Shown here: positions 1 through 8,994 of the stretch, piece after piece
Position numbering within the stretch: position 1 is the stretch's first letter
Layout: the number at the start of each line of letters is the position of its first letter
Origin: UBA3839 sp902776985
Lineage (GTDB): Bacteria > Bacteroidota > Bacteroidia > Bacteroidales > Bacteroidaceae
NCBI GenBank assembly: GCA_902776985.1
Contig: CACYSD010000022.1
Span: 1 to 64,000, forward strand
Direction of reading: 5' to 3'
Length of the DNA stretch: 64,000 nucleotides
The notes under the pieces: generated by a model
The model's input: only the letters and a program-made list of their open reading frames with translations
Database searches by the model: none
What the model was told of the DNA's origin: nothing
Program-made: the position numbers and the translations under genes

Positions 1-144
1 TTTCGGTTACAATGCTCGCATTGCGCTCTCAAAAGCTGACAAAAGTCCACTTACATAAAATCAAAAATCGTCTCGACATAATTTATAGAACCTACCTTAT
101 TTAATTTCTTACAACTTTGATTTGAAGAAGTTACTGGATACCTG

Positions 145-180
145 AAGGGCAAAAGAAAAATGCGTTTTCTTTTGCCCTTT
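145..180. terminator. Hairpin upstream of the first gene, overlapping its promoter
   Basis: The arm AAGGGCAAAAGAAAA at 145-159 pairs with TTTTCTTTTGCCCTT at 166-180, and a T-rich run follows. It looks like a terminator for transcription entering from the left. Its right arm also contains the TTTG (171-174) that serves as the -33 box of the next gene, so it could act as an operator or insulator instead. Confidence 0.6.
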
Positions 181-201
181 AATAGTTTTTTCGTAAGTTT
201 G
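171..201 (+). promoter_or_regulatory. Bacteroidetes-type promoter for the ATPase at 231
   Basis: TTTG at 171-174, a 19-base spacer, then TAAGTTTG at 194-201. This matches the known Bacteroidetes consensus TTTG-N19-21-TAnnTTTG. The predicted start site leaves a leader of about 25 bases before the ATG at 231. Confidence 0.7.
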
Positions 202-230
202 CAACATACATTATAAATATTCAAAGTCAC

Positions 231-1778
231 ATGGCAAGGAAATATCCTATAGGAATACAGAATTTTGAGAAGATACGACGTGAGGGGTATGCTTACGTCG
301 ACAAGACTGCACTGATGTACAAGATGGTGTCGGAAGGTTCGTATTATTTCCTTAGTCGCCCGCGTCGTTTCGGAAAGTCGCTCATGGTGAGCACGCTCGA
401 GGCGTTCTTCTCAGGAAAGAAAGAGCTGTTCGAGGGTCTGTATGCCGGCTCTGTTGATTGGAACTGGATGGATTATCCAATCATGCACCTGGACCTGAAC
501 GCTGAAAAATATGATAAGGTGGAGTCCCTGACCAATGTACTGGACGATTTCCTTGCACGGCACGAGAAGAAATATGGGACTTCGGAAACAGAACGCAGTT
601 TAGGATTGCGCTTCCAAGGTGTAGTGCGACGCGCAAATGAACTGACTGGCAGACAGGTCGTCATCTTAATTGATGAATATGACAAACCCTTGCTCCAGGC
701 TATTGGTAACGAGGCGCTGCAGACTGAGTACCGCAACACGCTGAAGGCTTTCTACGGTGTATTGAAATCGTGCGACGCATACATCAAGTTCGCTTTCCTT
801 ACAGGTGTGACGAAGTTTGGAAAGGTAAGTGTCTTCAGCGACTTGAACAACCTGAAAGATATTACCATGCTGCCCCAATACAGTCATGTGTGTGGAATCA
901 GCGAACAGGAACTGCATCAGAACTTCAACGACGAGGTTATGGAACTTGCCGCTGAGAACGGAATGACGAAGGAGGAATGCTATGAGCGGCTGAAGGAGGA
1001 TTTCGACGGCTATTACTTTAATGAGTATGCCAAGCAAGGAACATACAATCCCTTCAGCGTACTCAACACTCTTGACAGCAAGGTGTTCCGCGACTACTGG
1101 TTTGAGACGGGCACACCATCGTTCCTTGTATACCAGCTGAAGAAGACCTGCTACCCCTTGGAGAACATGACCACGGAGGAAGTCTCCACAGATACACTGA
1201 ACAGCATCGACATCATGGATGAGAATCCCCTGCCGCTGCTGTATCAGAGCGGTTACCTCACGCTGAAAGGCTACGACAAGGAATTCAAGACTTATACACT
1301 GGGATTCCCCAACCGTGAGGTGGAGCAGGGATTCATCAAATACCTATTGCCTTTCTACACACCTAATGTGCATAATAATAGCAGATTCTCCATTGCCCAG
1401 TTTACCAAGGACATACGCAATGGCCGTGCAGACGACTTCATGCAGCGCCTTGAGGACTTCTTCGCAACGGGCGACTACGAGGTGGTGGGCAAGGCGGAGA
1501 AATACTTCCAGAATACCCTGTATGTGTTCTTCCGTCTGCTGGGTTTCTATGTGGATGTGGAGCGTCATACCACCAACGGTCGTATGGACGTGCTGATACA
1601 GACACCAGATTACGTCTACATCCTGGAGCTGAAAATCGACAAGGCCGCAGCCGAGGCTTTACAGCAGATAGAGGACAAGGGCTATACACGCCCATTTGAG
1701 GGAGACAACCGCACGTTGTTCAAGATCGGCATCAATTTCTCAACCGAGACAAAACTCATCGACTGGGTGAGAGGTTGA
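231..1778 (+). CDS. AAA-ATPase-like protein with C-terminal PD-(D/E)XK nuclease domain
   Basis: A 515-residue protein of a family greatly expanded in gut Bacteroidetes (AAA-ATPase_like domain followed by a PDDEXK_9/DUF1703-type domain). The N-terminal third carries a Walker A-like PRRFGKSL motif near residue 45 and a Walker B-like VVILIDEYDKP near residue 145. The last 70 residues contain a nuclease-like core, with an Asp in MDVLIQ and ELK in YILELKID. No signal peptide is seen. The family's role is unsettled; defence or mobile-element functions have been suggested. It stands alone, with its own promoter and a dyad at the -33 box. Confidence 0.85.
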   Translation: MARKYPIGIQNFEKIRREGYAYVDKTALMYKMVSEGSYYFLSRPRRFGKSLMVSTLEAFFSGKKELFEGLYAGSVDWNWMDYPIMHLDLNAEKYDKVESLTNVLDDFLARHEKKYGTSETERSLGLRFQGVVRRANELTGRQVVILIDEYDKPLLQAIGNEALQTEYRNTLKAFYGVLKSCDAYIKFAFLTGVTKFGKVSVFSDLNNLKDITMLPQYSHVCGISEQELHQNFNDEVMELAAENGMTKEECYERLKEDFDGYYFNEYAKQGTYNPFSVLNTLDSKVFRDYWFETGTPSFLVYQLKKTCYPLENMTTEEVSTDTLNSIDIMDENPLPLLYQSGYLTLKGYDKEFKTYTLGFPNREVEQGFIKYLLPFYTPNVHNNSRFSIAQFTKDIRNGRADDFMQRLEDFFATGDYEVVGKAEKYFQNTLYVFFRLLGFYVDVERHTTNGRMDVLIQTPDYVYILELKIDKAAAEALQQIEDKGYTRPFEGDNRTLFKIGINFSTETKLIDWVRG

Positions 1779-1801
1779 GAAGAGAGGGGCTTGGAACAGG
1801 T

Positions 1802-3397
1802 CTACAACCTTATCACCTCATCGCAGAGTTCGGTGACTGTGAGGCGGTGAGTGATGAAGAGCATGGTTTTGTCAGGATAGGCAGCGAAGAGGCGGCGGTA
1901 AAGTTCTCGTTCGGTGGATTCATCGAGCGAGCTGCTTATCTCATCGAGCAGAAGGATATTACCTGGATGTAGCAGTCCACGGGCAATGGCAATGCGCTGT
2001 GCCTGACCCTCACTCAGTCCACCGCCACGCTCACCAAGTTCTGTGTCCAGTCCGTCGGGCATTTCATTCACAAAGTCTGCGCAGGCAATATGCAGCACCT
2101 TTTGCATCTCCGTTTCGGTGGCATCTGGCTTAGCCAGTTGCAGGTTGTAGCGGATTGTGCCGCTCATCAGCGTATTACCCTGCGGCACGAAACACGGTTC
2201 ACCGCCTACTTCCACACGTCCCTCAGTTGGTTCAATAAAACCAAGGATAATTCGGAACAGCGTAGTCTTGCCAACACCGGTCTCTCCAATAATAGCGGTC
2301 TTGGTTCCAGCCTTGAAACAATGGGTGAAATGAGAGAGAATTTCCGAATCACCAGTAGCATAGCGGAAAGACACATCATTGAAAAGCACAGAGCCATGGT
2401 TAGAATGTGAAGTGTGGAGGGTGGAGGGTGAAGCGAGATATGCTGGGGGTATGCCTCTTTCCAGCTCTACCAAGCGGTCGATGCTTGCGGTTGTGTGTAT
2501 CACACCTGGCACCATATTCAAGAGCTGGAGGATTGGTGATTGTATCATTCCGACGAGTTGCAGGAACGATGTCATCACACCGAAGGTGATTACCCCATTG
2601 CGCAGTTGAAGACCGCCCCAGACAAACGCCATAAGATAACCCAAACCGAAGACACAACCCATCACAAAACGAGTAGCGACAGTGAAGCGCATACGCCGTA
2701 GAATGTTTCCGCGCAACTTCTGTTGCATGGCATCTAGCCGGTCTGTCACCCATGGTTCACTGCCCAAGGAGCGCAACACGGCATTGTGTTCCATGCCCTC
2801 CTGCACCTGCATCTGAATACGGCTCTCGTCCTCACGGATATCAAGAGTCATCTTCCTCAGCCGTCGGGCAATGAGTTTACCGAAGACAATAGCAAGCGGA
2901 GTCAGCAGCAGCAACGCCCATGCCAGTCGCTCGTCGAACCAACGCATCAAAAGGAAGGCACCACAGAGCTGAATCACTGTGATTATCATCTGTGGCATTG
3001 TGTCGGTAGTAGTGGTGCTAACCTGCTCTATGTCTTTGGCCAAACGCGAAGTAACGTCACCGGAATGAAGGTCCTGACCTGAATAAAGCTGGCGGCGAAA
3101 CAAACTGCTGAACACTCGCAGACGCAGTGAGTTGGTCTGATGGATGTCAGCCGTAGTAGATAGCAAGTAGTAGCACTGACGCAGTACCACACCACCCACG
3201 ACTGTCAGCACCAGCCACACAATCATCTGCAATATATCGTCAGCCGAACCCTCACGGATAGTCACGTCGATGAACAGCCTACAGAGCCATACCATCAGCA
3301 GACCAAGAGCGATCTGTCCGACGCCTGCCACAACACTCGCTGCCAAATGCCAGCGAATTCCTCGTGTGCTTTGCCAAAGCCAAGAAAGGTACTTCAA
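1802..3397 (-). CDS. ABC exporter, fused permease and ATP-binding protein
   Basis: A 531-residue half-transporter: five or six membrane segments in residues 1-310, then an ATPase domain. The ATPase has Walker A GETGVGKTT, Q-loop FVPQGN, signature LSEGQAQRIAIARGL, Walker B ILLLDEISSSLDE and the switch His in FITHR. Such proteins dimerise in the inner membrane to export lipids, peptides or drugs; the substrate cannot be told. Translation must begin at TTG (3397-3395), because an in-frame stop lies just upstream and no ATG is close. Between the two domains, residues near SPSTLHTSHSNHG are encoded by a short GTGAAG/GTGGAGG-type repeat (about 2400-2440) that also occurs in umuC. No partner half is nearby, so a homodimer is likely. 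Confidence 0.9.
   Translation of the reverse strand: MKYLSWLWQSTRGIRWHLAASVVAGVGQIALGLLMVWLCRLFIDVTIREGSADDILQMIVWLVLTVVGGVVLRQCYYLLSTTADIHQTNSLRLRVFSSLFRRQLYSGQDLHSGDVTSRLAKDIEQVSTTTTDTMPQMIITVIQLCGAFLLMRWFDERLAWALLLLTPLAIVFGKLIARRLRKMTLDIREDESRIQMQVQEGMEHNAVLRSLGSEPWVTDRLDAMQQKLRGNILRRMRFTVATRFVMGCVFGLGYLMAFVWGGLQLRNGVITFGVMTSFLQLVGMIQSPILQLLNMVPGVIHTTASIDRLVELERGIPPAYLASPSTLHTSHSNHGSVLFNDVSFRYATGDSEILSHFTHCFKAGTKTAIIGETGVGKTTLFRIILGFIEPTEGRVEVGGEPCFVPQGNTLMSGTIRYNLQLAKPDATETEMQKVLHIACADFVNEMPDGLDTELGERGGGLSEGQAQRIAIARGLLHPGNILLLDEISSSLDESTERELYRRLFAAYPDKTMLFITHRLTVTELCDEVIRL
2400..2440. repeat. G/A-rich short repeat inside the ABC exporter linker
   Basis: A run of GTGAAG and GTGGAGG words lies within the exporter gene and is translated in frame as a Ser/Thr/His-rich linker. 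Related words occur at 3446-3506 and, as an ordered tandem array, in umuC at 12661-12812. Confidence 0.55.
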
Positions 3398-3400
3398 GAA

Positions 3401-3506
3401 AAATTATAAATTAATAATTAAAAATTATAATGCCATGCTCAGAAGTGTGAAGTGTGAAACGTGGATGGTAAAGTAATAGTACCGGAAGAATTAAGTGAAA
3501 GGGGGG
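3401..3506. repeat. AT-rich tract plus single copy of the AGTACCGG-containing short repeat
   Basis: 3401-3432 is a TTATAAATTAATAATT-type tract, a kind seen before several genes here (also 20370-20400, 25503-25533 and 53868-53912). It is followed by GTGAAGTGTGAA and TAATAGTACCGGAAGAA words that match the unit repeated inside umuC. No coding signal is seen. Confidence 0.55.
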
Positions 3507-3510
3507 CTGT

Positions 3511-5097
3511 TTATCTTGCCTGCACATATTTGTGCAATGTCTTGCGCACCGCACCATTGCCGGCGAAGAGTTCCTTCACCATTCCTTCAATCTGCAGACC
3601 GAGACCAGCTTCGTAGAGGTCAAGACCAAAGACATCCTTGCGGCTGTAGAGAGTCTTCAATGGACTCCAGTCCTGATCAGGCTTGCCAATCTCCAGTGGT
3701 GCAACGATTGCTTGCAGTTCAGCGAGCAATGGGTCTGGTGAGCATTCGAATGGTGTGCCGTCGTCCTTCATGCCTTTGAGATAACGTGCATAACCTGCCA
3801 GTGTAAGGGGAATGAGCACGAGGTTTGATTTGTCAAGTCCGCGAGCACAGTATTTTTTCAATGTCTCTCCGAAACGGATAGGCAATTTCTGACTTGTATC
3901 CATAGCGATGCGCTGTGGTGCGTCTGGCATGAACGGATTTGGCAAACGACGATTGATAACCGCACCGATGAACTCGTATGGGTTCAGCACTCCTGGATCT
4001 ACAACCACAGGCATTGCCTCTATATAACCAATCTTCTGAATGAACGGGCGCAGGTCCTCATCAGCCATTTCCGCACTGATAAGTGTGTAGCCGAGCATAC
4101 ATCCATAGATGGACATGGCTGTATGAAGCGGATTAAGACATGTTGTCACCTTCATTGTCTCTACCTTGTCAACTGTCTCTCGTGTAGTGTACATGGCACC
4201 GCCAAGGTCAAGAGGAGGACGTCCGTTGGTATAGTTGTCCTCAATAACCAGATACTGCACTTCCTCAGCATTCACGAAAGGAGCTGTAAATGTGTGTTTC
4301 TCTGTTTCGATATAGTTGTTGTCTTCGAATCCGTCGGCAGCAAGCATCTCCTTCACCTTCTCATGTGGACGAGGGGTAATCTTGTCAATCATAGACCAAG
4401 GGAAGGTTATCTTTGCCTCATCCTTCAGATAGTCGAGGAAGGCAGCAGGAACCAGTCCGTCCTTCACCCATCGTTCTGCATAGGCAAAGACTCCAGCCTT
4501 CACCTTGTCGCCATTGTGAGAGCAGTTGTCCATAGACTGAACTGTGAGTGGCAGCTTGCCTGCCTTAAAACGCTCGTACAACAATGCACAGACTTTACCC
4601 ATGGCAAATACAGGCTTCAGCCCGCGAGCCAGGTCTGCTTCATTAAACGTATAGCCTTTCTCAGTAATAGTGAACGAAATCATCTGCAGGCAGGGGTTCT
4701 TGAATATCTCCACCAGTCTGTTCCAGTCCTCAAACTGAGGGTCAGCCTTCAATGCTTCTGTAACGCTTGCGATAACCTTCTTCTCGATAGAGCCGTCGGA
4801 GCAGAGGTTTACGCAGAGTGACAGGTTGTTATAAGGAGCGTATGCTTTGTCTATGACTTCGAAGTCGAAGGTCTCAGCAACAATCACGCCACGGTCATAC
4901 TTTCCTGTATTCAGTGCATCGTTCAGGATGGCTGCAGGAAAAGCACGGAAGATGTTTCCGCCACCGAAATGCACCCAAGTCGGTTCCTTGGCAGTCTTCT
5001 CACGGAGCGCCTTGATATCAAACTTTGGAAGTTCGTAACCTTTCTGCTCCCATTCTGCGGCATTATAATTACCGCTAAAAATATCATTAAGTTTCAT
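3511..5097 (-). CDS. uxuB: Fructuronate reductase / mannitol dehydrogenase family protein
   Basis: A 528-residue member of the polyol-specific long-chain dehydrogenase family. The N-terminal half is the nucleotide-binding domain, with VHFGGGNIFRAF near residue 42, and the C-terminal half is the helical mannitol dehydrogenase domain. In this family UxuB interconverts D-fructuronate and D-mannonate with NAD(H) in the cytoplasm. The gene follows uxuA on the same strand after a 37-base gap, which supports the glucuronate-pathway assignment over a mannitol or tagaturonate enzyme. Somewhat longer than enterobacterial UxuB, as is usual for Bacteroidetes homologues. Confidence 0.88.
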   Translation of the reverse strand: MKLNDIFSGNYNAAEWEQKGYELPKFDIKALREKTAKEPTWVHFGGGNIFRAFPAAILNDALNTGKYDRGVIVAETFDFEVIDKAYAPYNNLSLCVNLCSDGSIEKKVIASVTEALKADPQFEDWNRLVEIFKNPCLQMISFTITEKGYTFNEADLARGLKPVFAMGKVCALLYERFKAGKLPLTVQSMDNCSHNGDKVKAGVFAYAERWVKDGLVPAAFLDYLKDEAKITFPWSMIDKITPRPHEKVKEMLAADGFEDNNYIETEKHTFTAPFVNAEEVQYLVIEDNYTNGRPPLDLGGAMYTTRETVDKVETMKVTTCLNPLHTAMSIYGCMLGYTLISAEMADEDLRPFIQKIGYIEAMPVVVDPGVLNPYEFIGAVINRRLPNPFMPDAPQRIAMDTSQKLPIRFGETLKKYCARGLDKSNLVLIPLTLAGYARYLKGMKDDGTPFECSPDPLLAELQAIVAPLEIGKPDQDWSPLKTLYSRKDVFGLDLYEAGLGLQIEGMVKELFAGNGAVRKTLHKYVQAR

Positions 5098-5134
5098 TGT
5101 CTTACATCATTATTACGTTATTACACCGTTTTCT

Positions 5135-6388
5135 TCAGTCAAAGAACCCTGGCTGTTTGTATTCAATTCCAAGTTCGCGGTCAACGGTTGCAAGAATTCC
5201 CTGTACCTGACCAAGTGCGAACATACGTCCGAGGAGTGTATAACCGGCATTGTGTCCATGGCTGCTTTCGTCCATTATGCCTCCTGGCTCGTCGGTGAAT
5301 GTCATACCGTGGTCCACACGCATTGGCAGGTTCGGATTTTCTTTCTCGAAGATGCGGCAAAGTTCAATGAGGTCGGCACGTCCGCCGAGATGTGATGCTT
5401 CTGTAAAGTCACCGTTGGGGAAGATGTGGCATGAGCGCAGGTGAACGAAGTGAGTACGTGAAGCGAATTTCTTAGCCATCTCCACCACGTTGTTGTATGC
5501 TCCTGCTGAGAGACTTCCCGCACAGAAAGTCAGTCCATTGTGCTTGTTGGGCACTGCATCGAGGAACCACTGGATATCCTCTTCCGTACGGACGATGCGT
5601 GGAAGGCCGAGAACCTCAATTGGTGGATCGTCCGGATGAACACACATATTCATGTTGCACTCGTCGCATACCGGCATGATAGCTTCAAGGAAATACTTCA
5701 TATTTGCGCGAAGCTGTGCCTTGTCAATTCCTTTGTACAGATCGAGGAAGTCACGGAACTTCTGAATAGGAGCCTCATCGTTCTCGCTGAAGTTACCGCT
5801 TACGAATCCCTGTGTCTTGATGATGATATTCTCCACAAGCTTGTGCTCTTTCTCAGGAGTCATGGTCTTCGACAGTTCATCACATTCTGCAAGGACGTTG
5901 CGTCCCTGCCCTACTCCTGCGGGGAACTGGAACTGCTCCCACTCCTCACGTGCACCTTCACGCTTCAGGATATAGATATCGAAGTATGCAAATTCAGCAT
6001 AATTGAAATAGAGGTTTGTAGAACCGTTGGGATTGGAATGTAGCAAATCAGTACGTGCCCAGTCGAGTACCGGCATGAAGTTGTAGCAGATGCAGTGAAT
6101 GCCTTCTGAGGCAAGGTTGCGCAGAGACTGCTTGTACACCTCTATCTGATGATCGCGGTCAGGACCGCCGTACTTGATTGTCTCTACTACAGGCAGTGAT
6201 TCCACCACGCTCCAGCGCATGCCGTAACTCTCGATATACTCACGAAGGTCGCGGATTTTCTCACGAGTCCAGACTTCGCCCAGAGGTACGTCGTGAAGGG
6301 CTGTAACAATGCCTTCTACTCCAATTTGTCTCAGCATGGCAAGAGTAATCTTATCTTTCTTGCCAAACCATCTCCATGTTCTTTCCAT
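5135..6388 (-). CDS. uxuA: Mannonate dehydratase
   Basis: A 417-residue UxuA-family enzyme that dehydrates D-mannonate to 2-keto-3-deoxygluconate, a cytoplasmic step in glucuronate breakdown. It opens with the typical MERTWRWFGKKDKITL and has the metal-site motifs MCVHPDDPP near residue 250, FCAGSLSAG near 295 and HLR near 320. It is the first gene of a uxuA-uxuB operon. No isomerase (uxaC) or KDG kinase is present in the window. A TAATTTTG -7 box lies on the minus strand at 6440-6433, about 45 bases before the ATG. Confidence 0.93.
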   Translation of the reverse strand: MERTWRWFGKKDKITLAMLRQIGVEGIVTALHDVPLGEVWTREKIRDLREYIESYGMRWSVVESLPVVETIKYGGPDRDHQIEVYKQSLRNLASEGIHCICYNFMPVLDWARTDLLHSNPNGSTNLYFNYAEFAYFDIYILKREGAREEWEQFQFPAGVGQGRNVLAECDELSKTMTPEKEHKLVENIIIKTQGFVSGNFSENDEAPIQKFRDFLDLYKGIDKAQLRANMKYFLEAIMPVCDECNMNMCVHPDDPPIEVLGLPRIVRTEEDIQWFLDAVPNKHNGLTFCAGSLSAGAYNNVVEMAKKFASRTHFVHLRSCHIFPNGDFTEASHLGGRADLIELCRIFEKENPNLPMRVDHGMTFTDEPGGIMDESSHGHNAGYTLLGRMFALGQVQGILATVDRELGIEYKQPGFFD

Positions 6389-6493
6389 ATTTCAGTGTTA
6401 TAAATAATGAGTCAAAATAGCCTTTAACAGCGCAAAATTACGAATAAAATATGAGTTTTGCATCAATTAACTGTTATTTTTGAAAAGAATTCT

Positions 6494-6501
6494 TACCTTT
6501 G
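6494..6501 (+). promoter_or_regulatory. -7 box (TACCTTTG) of the thioredoxin-dsbD operon
   Basis: TACCTTTG fits the Bacteroidetes -7 consensus and lies 26 bases before the ATG at 6528. No good -33 TTTG is found at the usual distance. The divergent uxuA -7 box is at 6433-6440. Confidence 0.5.
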
Positions 6502-6527
6502 CAAGGTAAATCACAATTAACTACATT

Positions 6528-6959
6528 ATGAAAACTATCAAGACTCTGTTTGTAGCCATGCTCATGATTCTGCCATTGGCTGCAAGTGCACAGAATGAAG
6601 GTGTGAATTTTGTAGAAGGCAAATCCCTCTACGAAGTACTTCAAATGGCAAAGAAAGCTAATAAACTTGCTTTCGTTGACTGCTATGCCACATGGTGCGG
6701 ACCATGCAGGATGATGGCAAGCCGTGAGTTTCCGAAGAAGGAAGCAGGCGACTTTTTCAATGCCAAGTTCATCAATGCAAAGTTTGACATGGAAGCAGGC
6801 GAAGGTCCGTCTATTTCAGAGAAATACAAGATTGAAGCCTACCCCACCTTCCTCATCCTCAACGCTGACGGCAAGGAAGTTGCGCGCATTGTGGGCGCCG
6901 ACCGCATTGATAATTTCATCGCTACCGTCAAAGCAGAACTCAAGAAAATCAATAAATAA
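6528..6959 (+). CDS. Exported thioredoxin-family protein
   Basis: A 143-residue protein with a cleavable signal peptide (MKTIKTLFVAMLMILPLAASA, then QNE) and a thioredoxin fold carrying the redox motif WCGPC near residue 57. It also has the cis-Pro region (AYPTFLIL). It is expected to act in the periplasm as a thiol reductant or oxidant. Only 2 bases separate it from dsbD, so the two are surely co-transcribed. The arrangement suggests that DsbD feeds electrons from the cytoplasm to this protein. Confidence 0.92.
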   Translation: MKTIKTLFVAMLMILPLAASAQNEGVNFVEGKSLYEVLQMAKKANKLAFVDCYATWCGPCRMMASREFPKKEAGDFFNAKFINAKFDMEAGEGPSISEKYKIEAYPTFLILNADGKEVARIVGADRIDNFIATVKAELKKINK

Positions 6960-6961
6960 TA

Positions 6962-8983
6962 ATGCAACTTAGAAAGCATCTTCTTTTGCTGCCTCTGCTA
7001 TGGAGTTGCAGCCTTTTGGTATGTGCCCAGCCCAAGGTCGTGAATGTTTCCGCACGACTCAACACCATCTCTTCCACCGAAGCGGAGATCATCTTCGATG
7101 CAACGATAGAGAACGGTTGGCACATGTATTCTACGGAAGTGGTCGAATACGGTCCTACTCCTACAAGCTTCACTGCTGAAAAGCTCAACGGCTGCAAACT
7201 CAACGGAGATTTGCGTGCAACGAGCAAGGAGATTAAGAAGTACGAAGCCGCATTCGATACCGAAGTGTCATATTTCGAGCTTAAGGCACAGTTTGTTCAG
7301 AAACTCAGTATCACTTCTTCGGATTTCGGAGTGGAAGGCTATCTCCGCTATGGAGCTTGCAACGACATGAACTGCACCCCTCCGACCACCTATGAAGTGA
7401 ATCTGAAAGGGAAAGCGCCTGTCGCAGAAAAGGCAGTTAAGGAGGAACCCGTTGCAGAGCCTCTTGCAGAAGAAGAGCCACAGGCTGAAGCTGCAGACAC
7501 GACTTCGGATGCTGAGGAGCAGACATCGCTTGCAACCAGCGACTGGTGGACACCTGTGACAGATGAAATCAAACAGACTGGCAGCGATGCCGCTGTAACC
7601 ACATCCGATTCCCTCTGGACCATTTTCCTGCTTGGATTCATTGGCGGACTGGTAGCACTGGTTACACCCTGTGTATGGCCCATCATTCCGATGACCGTCA
7701 GTTTCTTCCTGAAACGTTCTGGCGACAAACGCCGCGGCATCCGTGACGCATGGATCTACGGAGTTAGCATCGTGGTGATATATCTCACACTCGGACTCGT
7801 AGTCACTGCCCTGTTTGGAGCATCGGCACTCAATAATCTCGCCACTAACGCTGTGTTCAACATATTCTTCTTCCTCATGCTGGTAGTGTTTGCAATCTCT
7901 TTCTTCGGAGCATTCGAACTCACCCTGCCCTCATCATGGAGCAATGCCGTGGACTCAAAGGCCGAGAAGAAAGGAGGACTTCTAGGCATATTCCTCATGG
8001 CATTCACACTTACACTGGTGAGTTTCTCATGCACAGGACCCATCATCGGATTCCTGCTCGTGGAAGTCAGCACCGTAGGCAGCAGCATCGTTGCACCCGC
8101 TATAGGCATGCTCGGCTTTGCCATCGCTTTGGCATTGCCGTTCACTCTCTTCGCACTATTCCCAAGTTGGTTGAAGTCCATTCCCCGTTCAGGCGGCTGG
8201 ATGAACACCGTCAAGGTTGTGCTCGGATTCATTGAACTGGCATTTGCCCTGAAGTTCCTCTCTGTTGCCGACCTCGCATACGGATGGCACATCCTAGACC
8301 GAGAGACATTCCTGGCACTGTGGATAACCATTTTCGCTGTGTTGGCACTATATCTGTTTGGCAAAATCCGTCTGCCTCACGACGATGACGAACCACGCAT
8401 CGGAGTCACTCGTCTCATGCTGGGACTCGCATCACTTGCCTTTGCCATTTATATGATTCCTGGACTGTGGGGAGCACCGCTCAAGGCCGTCAGCGCCTTC
8501 GCTCCGCCGATGAAGACACAGGACTTCAATCTCAATCCTGATGCAGAGGTACGTCCTCAGTTCTCTGATTTCGACGAAGGTATGGCATACGCCAGCAAGA
8601 ACCACCTGCCTGTGATGATAGACTTCACCGGCTACGGATGCGTGAATTGCCGTAAGATGGAAGCCGACGTGTGGACCGACCACTCAGTTGCAGACAAGAT
8701 AAACAAAGACTATGTACTCATCCAGCTCTATGTCGATGACCGCACTGACCTGCCTGAACCCTACGTTGTAAATACTCCTGACGGACAGCGCAAACTGCGT
8801 ACCGTCGGCGACAAATGGAGTTATCTGCAGAATTACAAGTTCGGTGCAAGCACTCAGCCCTTTTACGTGTTGCTCGACAACGACGCACTTCCGCTCGTTG
8901 CCCCACGCAGCTACGACACCGACATCGATGCCTATCTGAAGTTTCTTGACGAAGGACTGGCAGAGTTTAAGAATCGCCGTTAA
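6962..8983 (+). CDS. dsbD: Thiol:disulfide interchange protein DsbD
   Basis: A 673-residue three-part electron conduit. After the signal peptide (residues 1-22) comes a periplasmic N-terminal domain with the Cys pair of YGACNDMNC (about 125-133). An acidic Glu/Ala-rich linker (about 150-200) follows, then a membrane domain of eight or so helices (about 215-500) with the paired cysteines in VTPCVWPIIPMTV and SFSCTGPIIG. The C-terminal thioredoxin-like domain has CVNC near residue 561. In known DsbD, electrons pass from cytoplasmic thioredoxin through these three Cys pairs to periplasmic partners. All three pairs are intact. Its likely partner is the preceding gene. Confidence 0.95.
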   Translation: MQLRKHLLLLPLLWSCSLLVCAQPKVVNVSARLNTISSTEAEIIFDATIENGWHMYSTEVVEYGPTPTSFTAEKLNGCKLNGDLRATSKEIKKYEAAFDTEVSYFELKAQFVQKLSITSSDFGVEGYLRYGACNDMNCTPPTTYEVNLKGKAPVAEKAVKEEPVAEPLAEEEPQAEAADTTSDAEEQTSLATSDWWTPVTDEIKQTGSDAAVTTSDSLWTIFLLGFIGGLVALVTPCVWPIIPMTVSFFLKRSGDKRRGIRDAWIYGVSIVVIYLTLGLVVTALFGASALNNLATNAVFNIFFFLMLVVFAISFFGAFELTLPSSWSNAVDSKAEKKGGLLGIFLMAFTLTLVSFSCTGPIIGFLLVEVSTVGSSIVAPAIGMLGFAIALALPFTLFALFPSWLKSIPRSGGWMNTVKVVLGFIELAFALKFLSVADLAYGWHILDRETFLALWITIFAVLALYLFGKIRLPHDDDEPRIGVTRLMLGLASLAFAIYMIPGLWGAPLKAVSAFAPPMKTQDFNLNPDAEVRPQFSDFDEGMAYASKNHLPVMIDFTGYGCVNCRKMEADVWTDHSVADKINKDYVLIQLYVDDRTDLPEPYVVNTPDGQRKLRTVGDKWSYLQNYKFGASTQPFYVLLDNDALPLVAPRSYDTDIDAYLKFLDEGLAEFKNRR

Positions 8984-8994
8984 GCCATCACACC

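Noticed and set aside
4123..4821. 232-residue plus-strand frame within uxuB
   Set aside because: It is the antisense shadow of a well-supported dehydrogenase gene.
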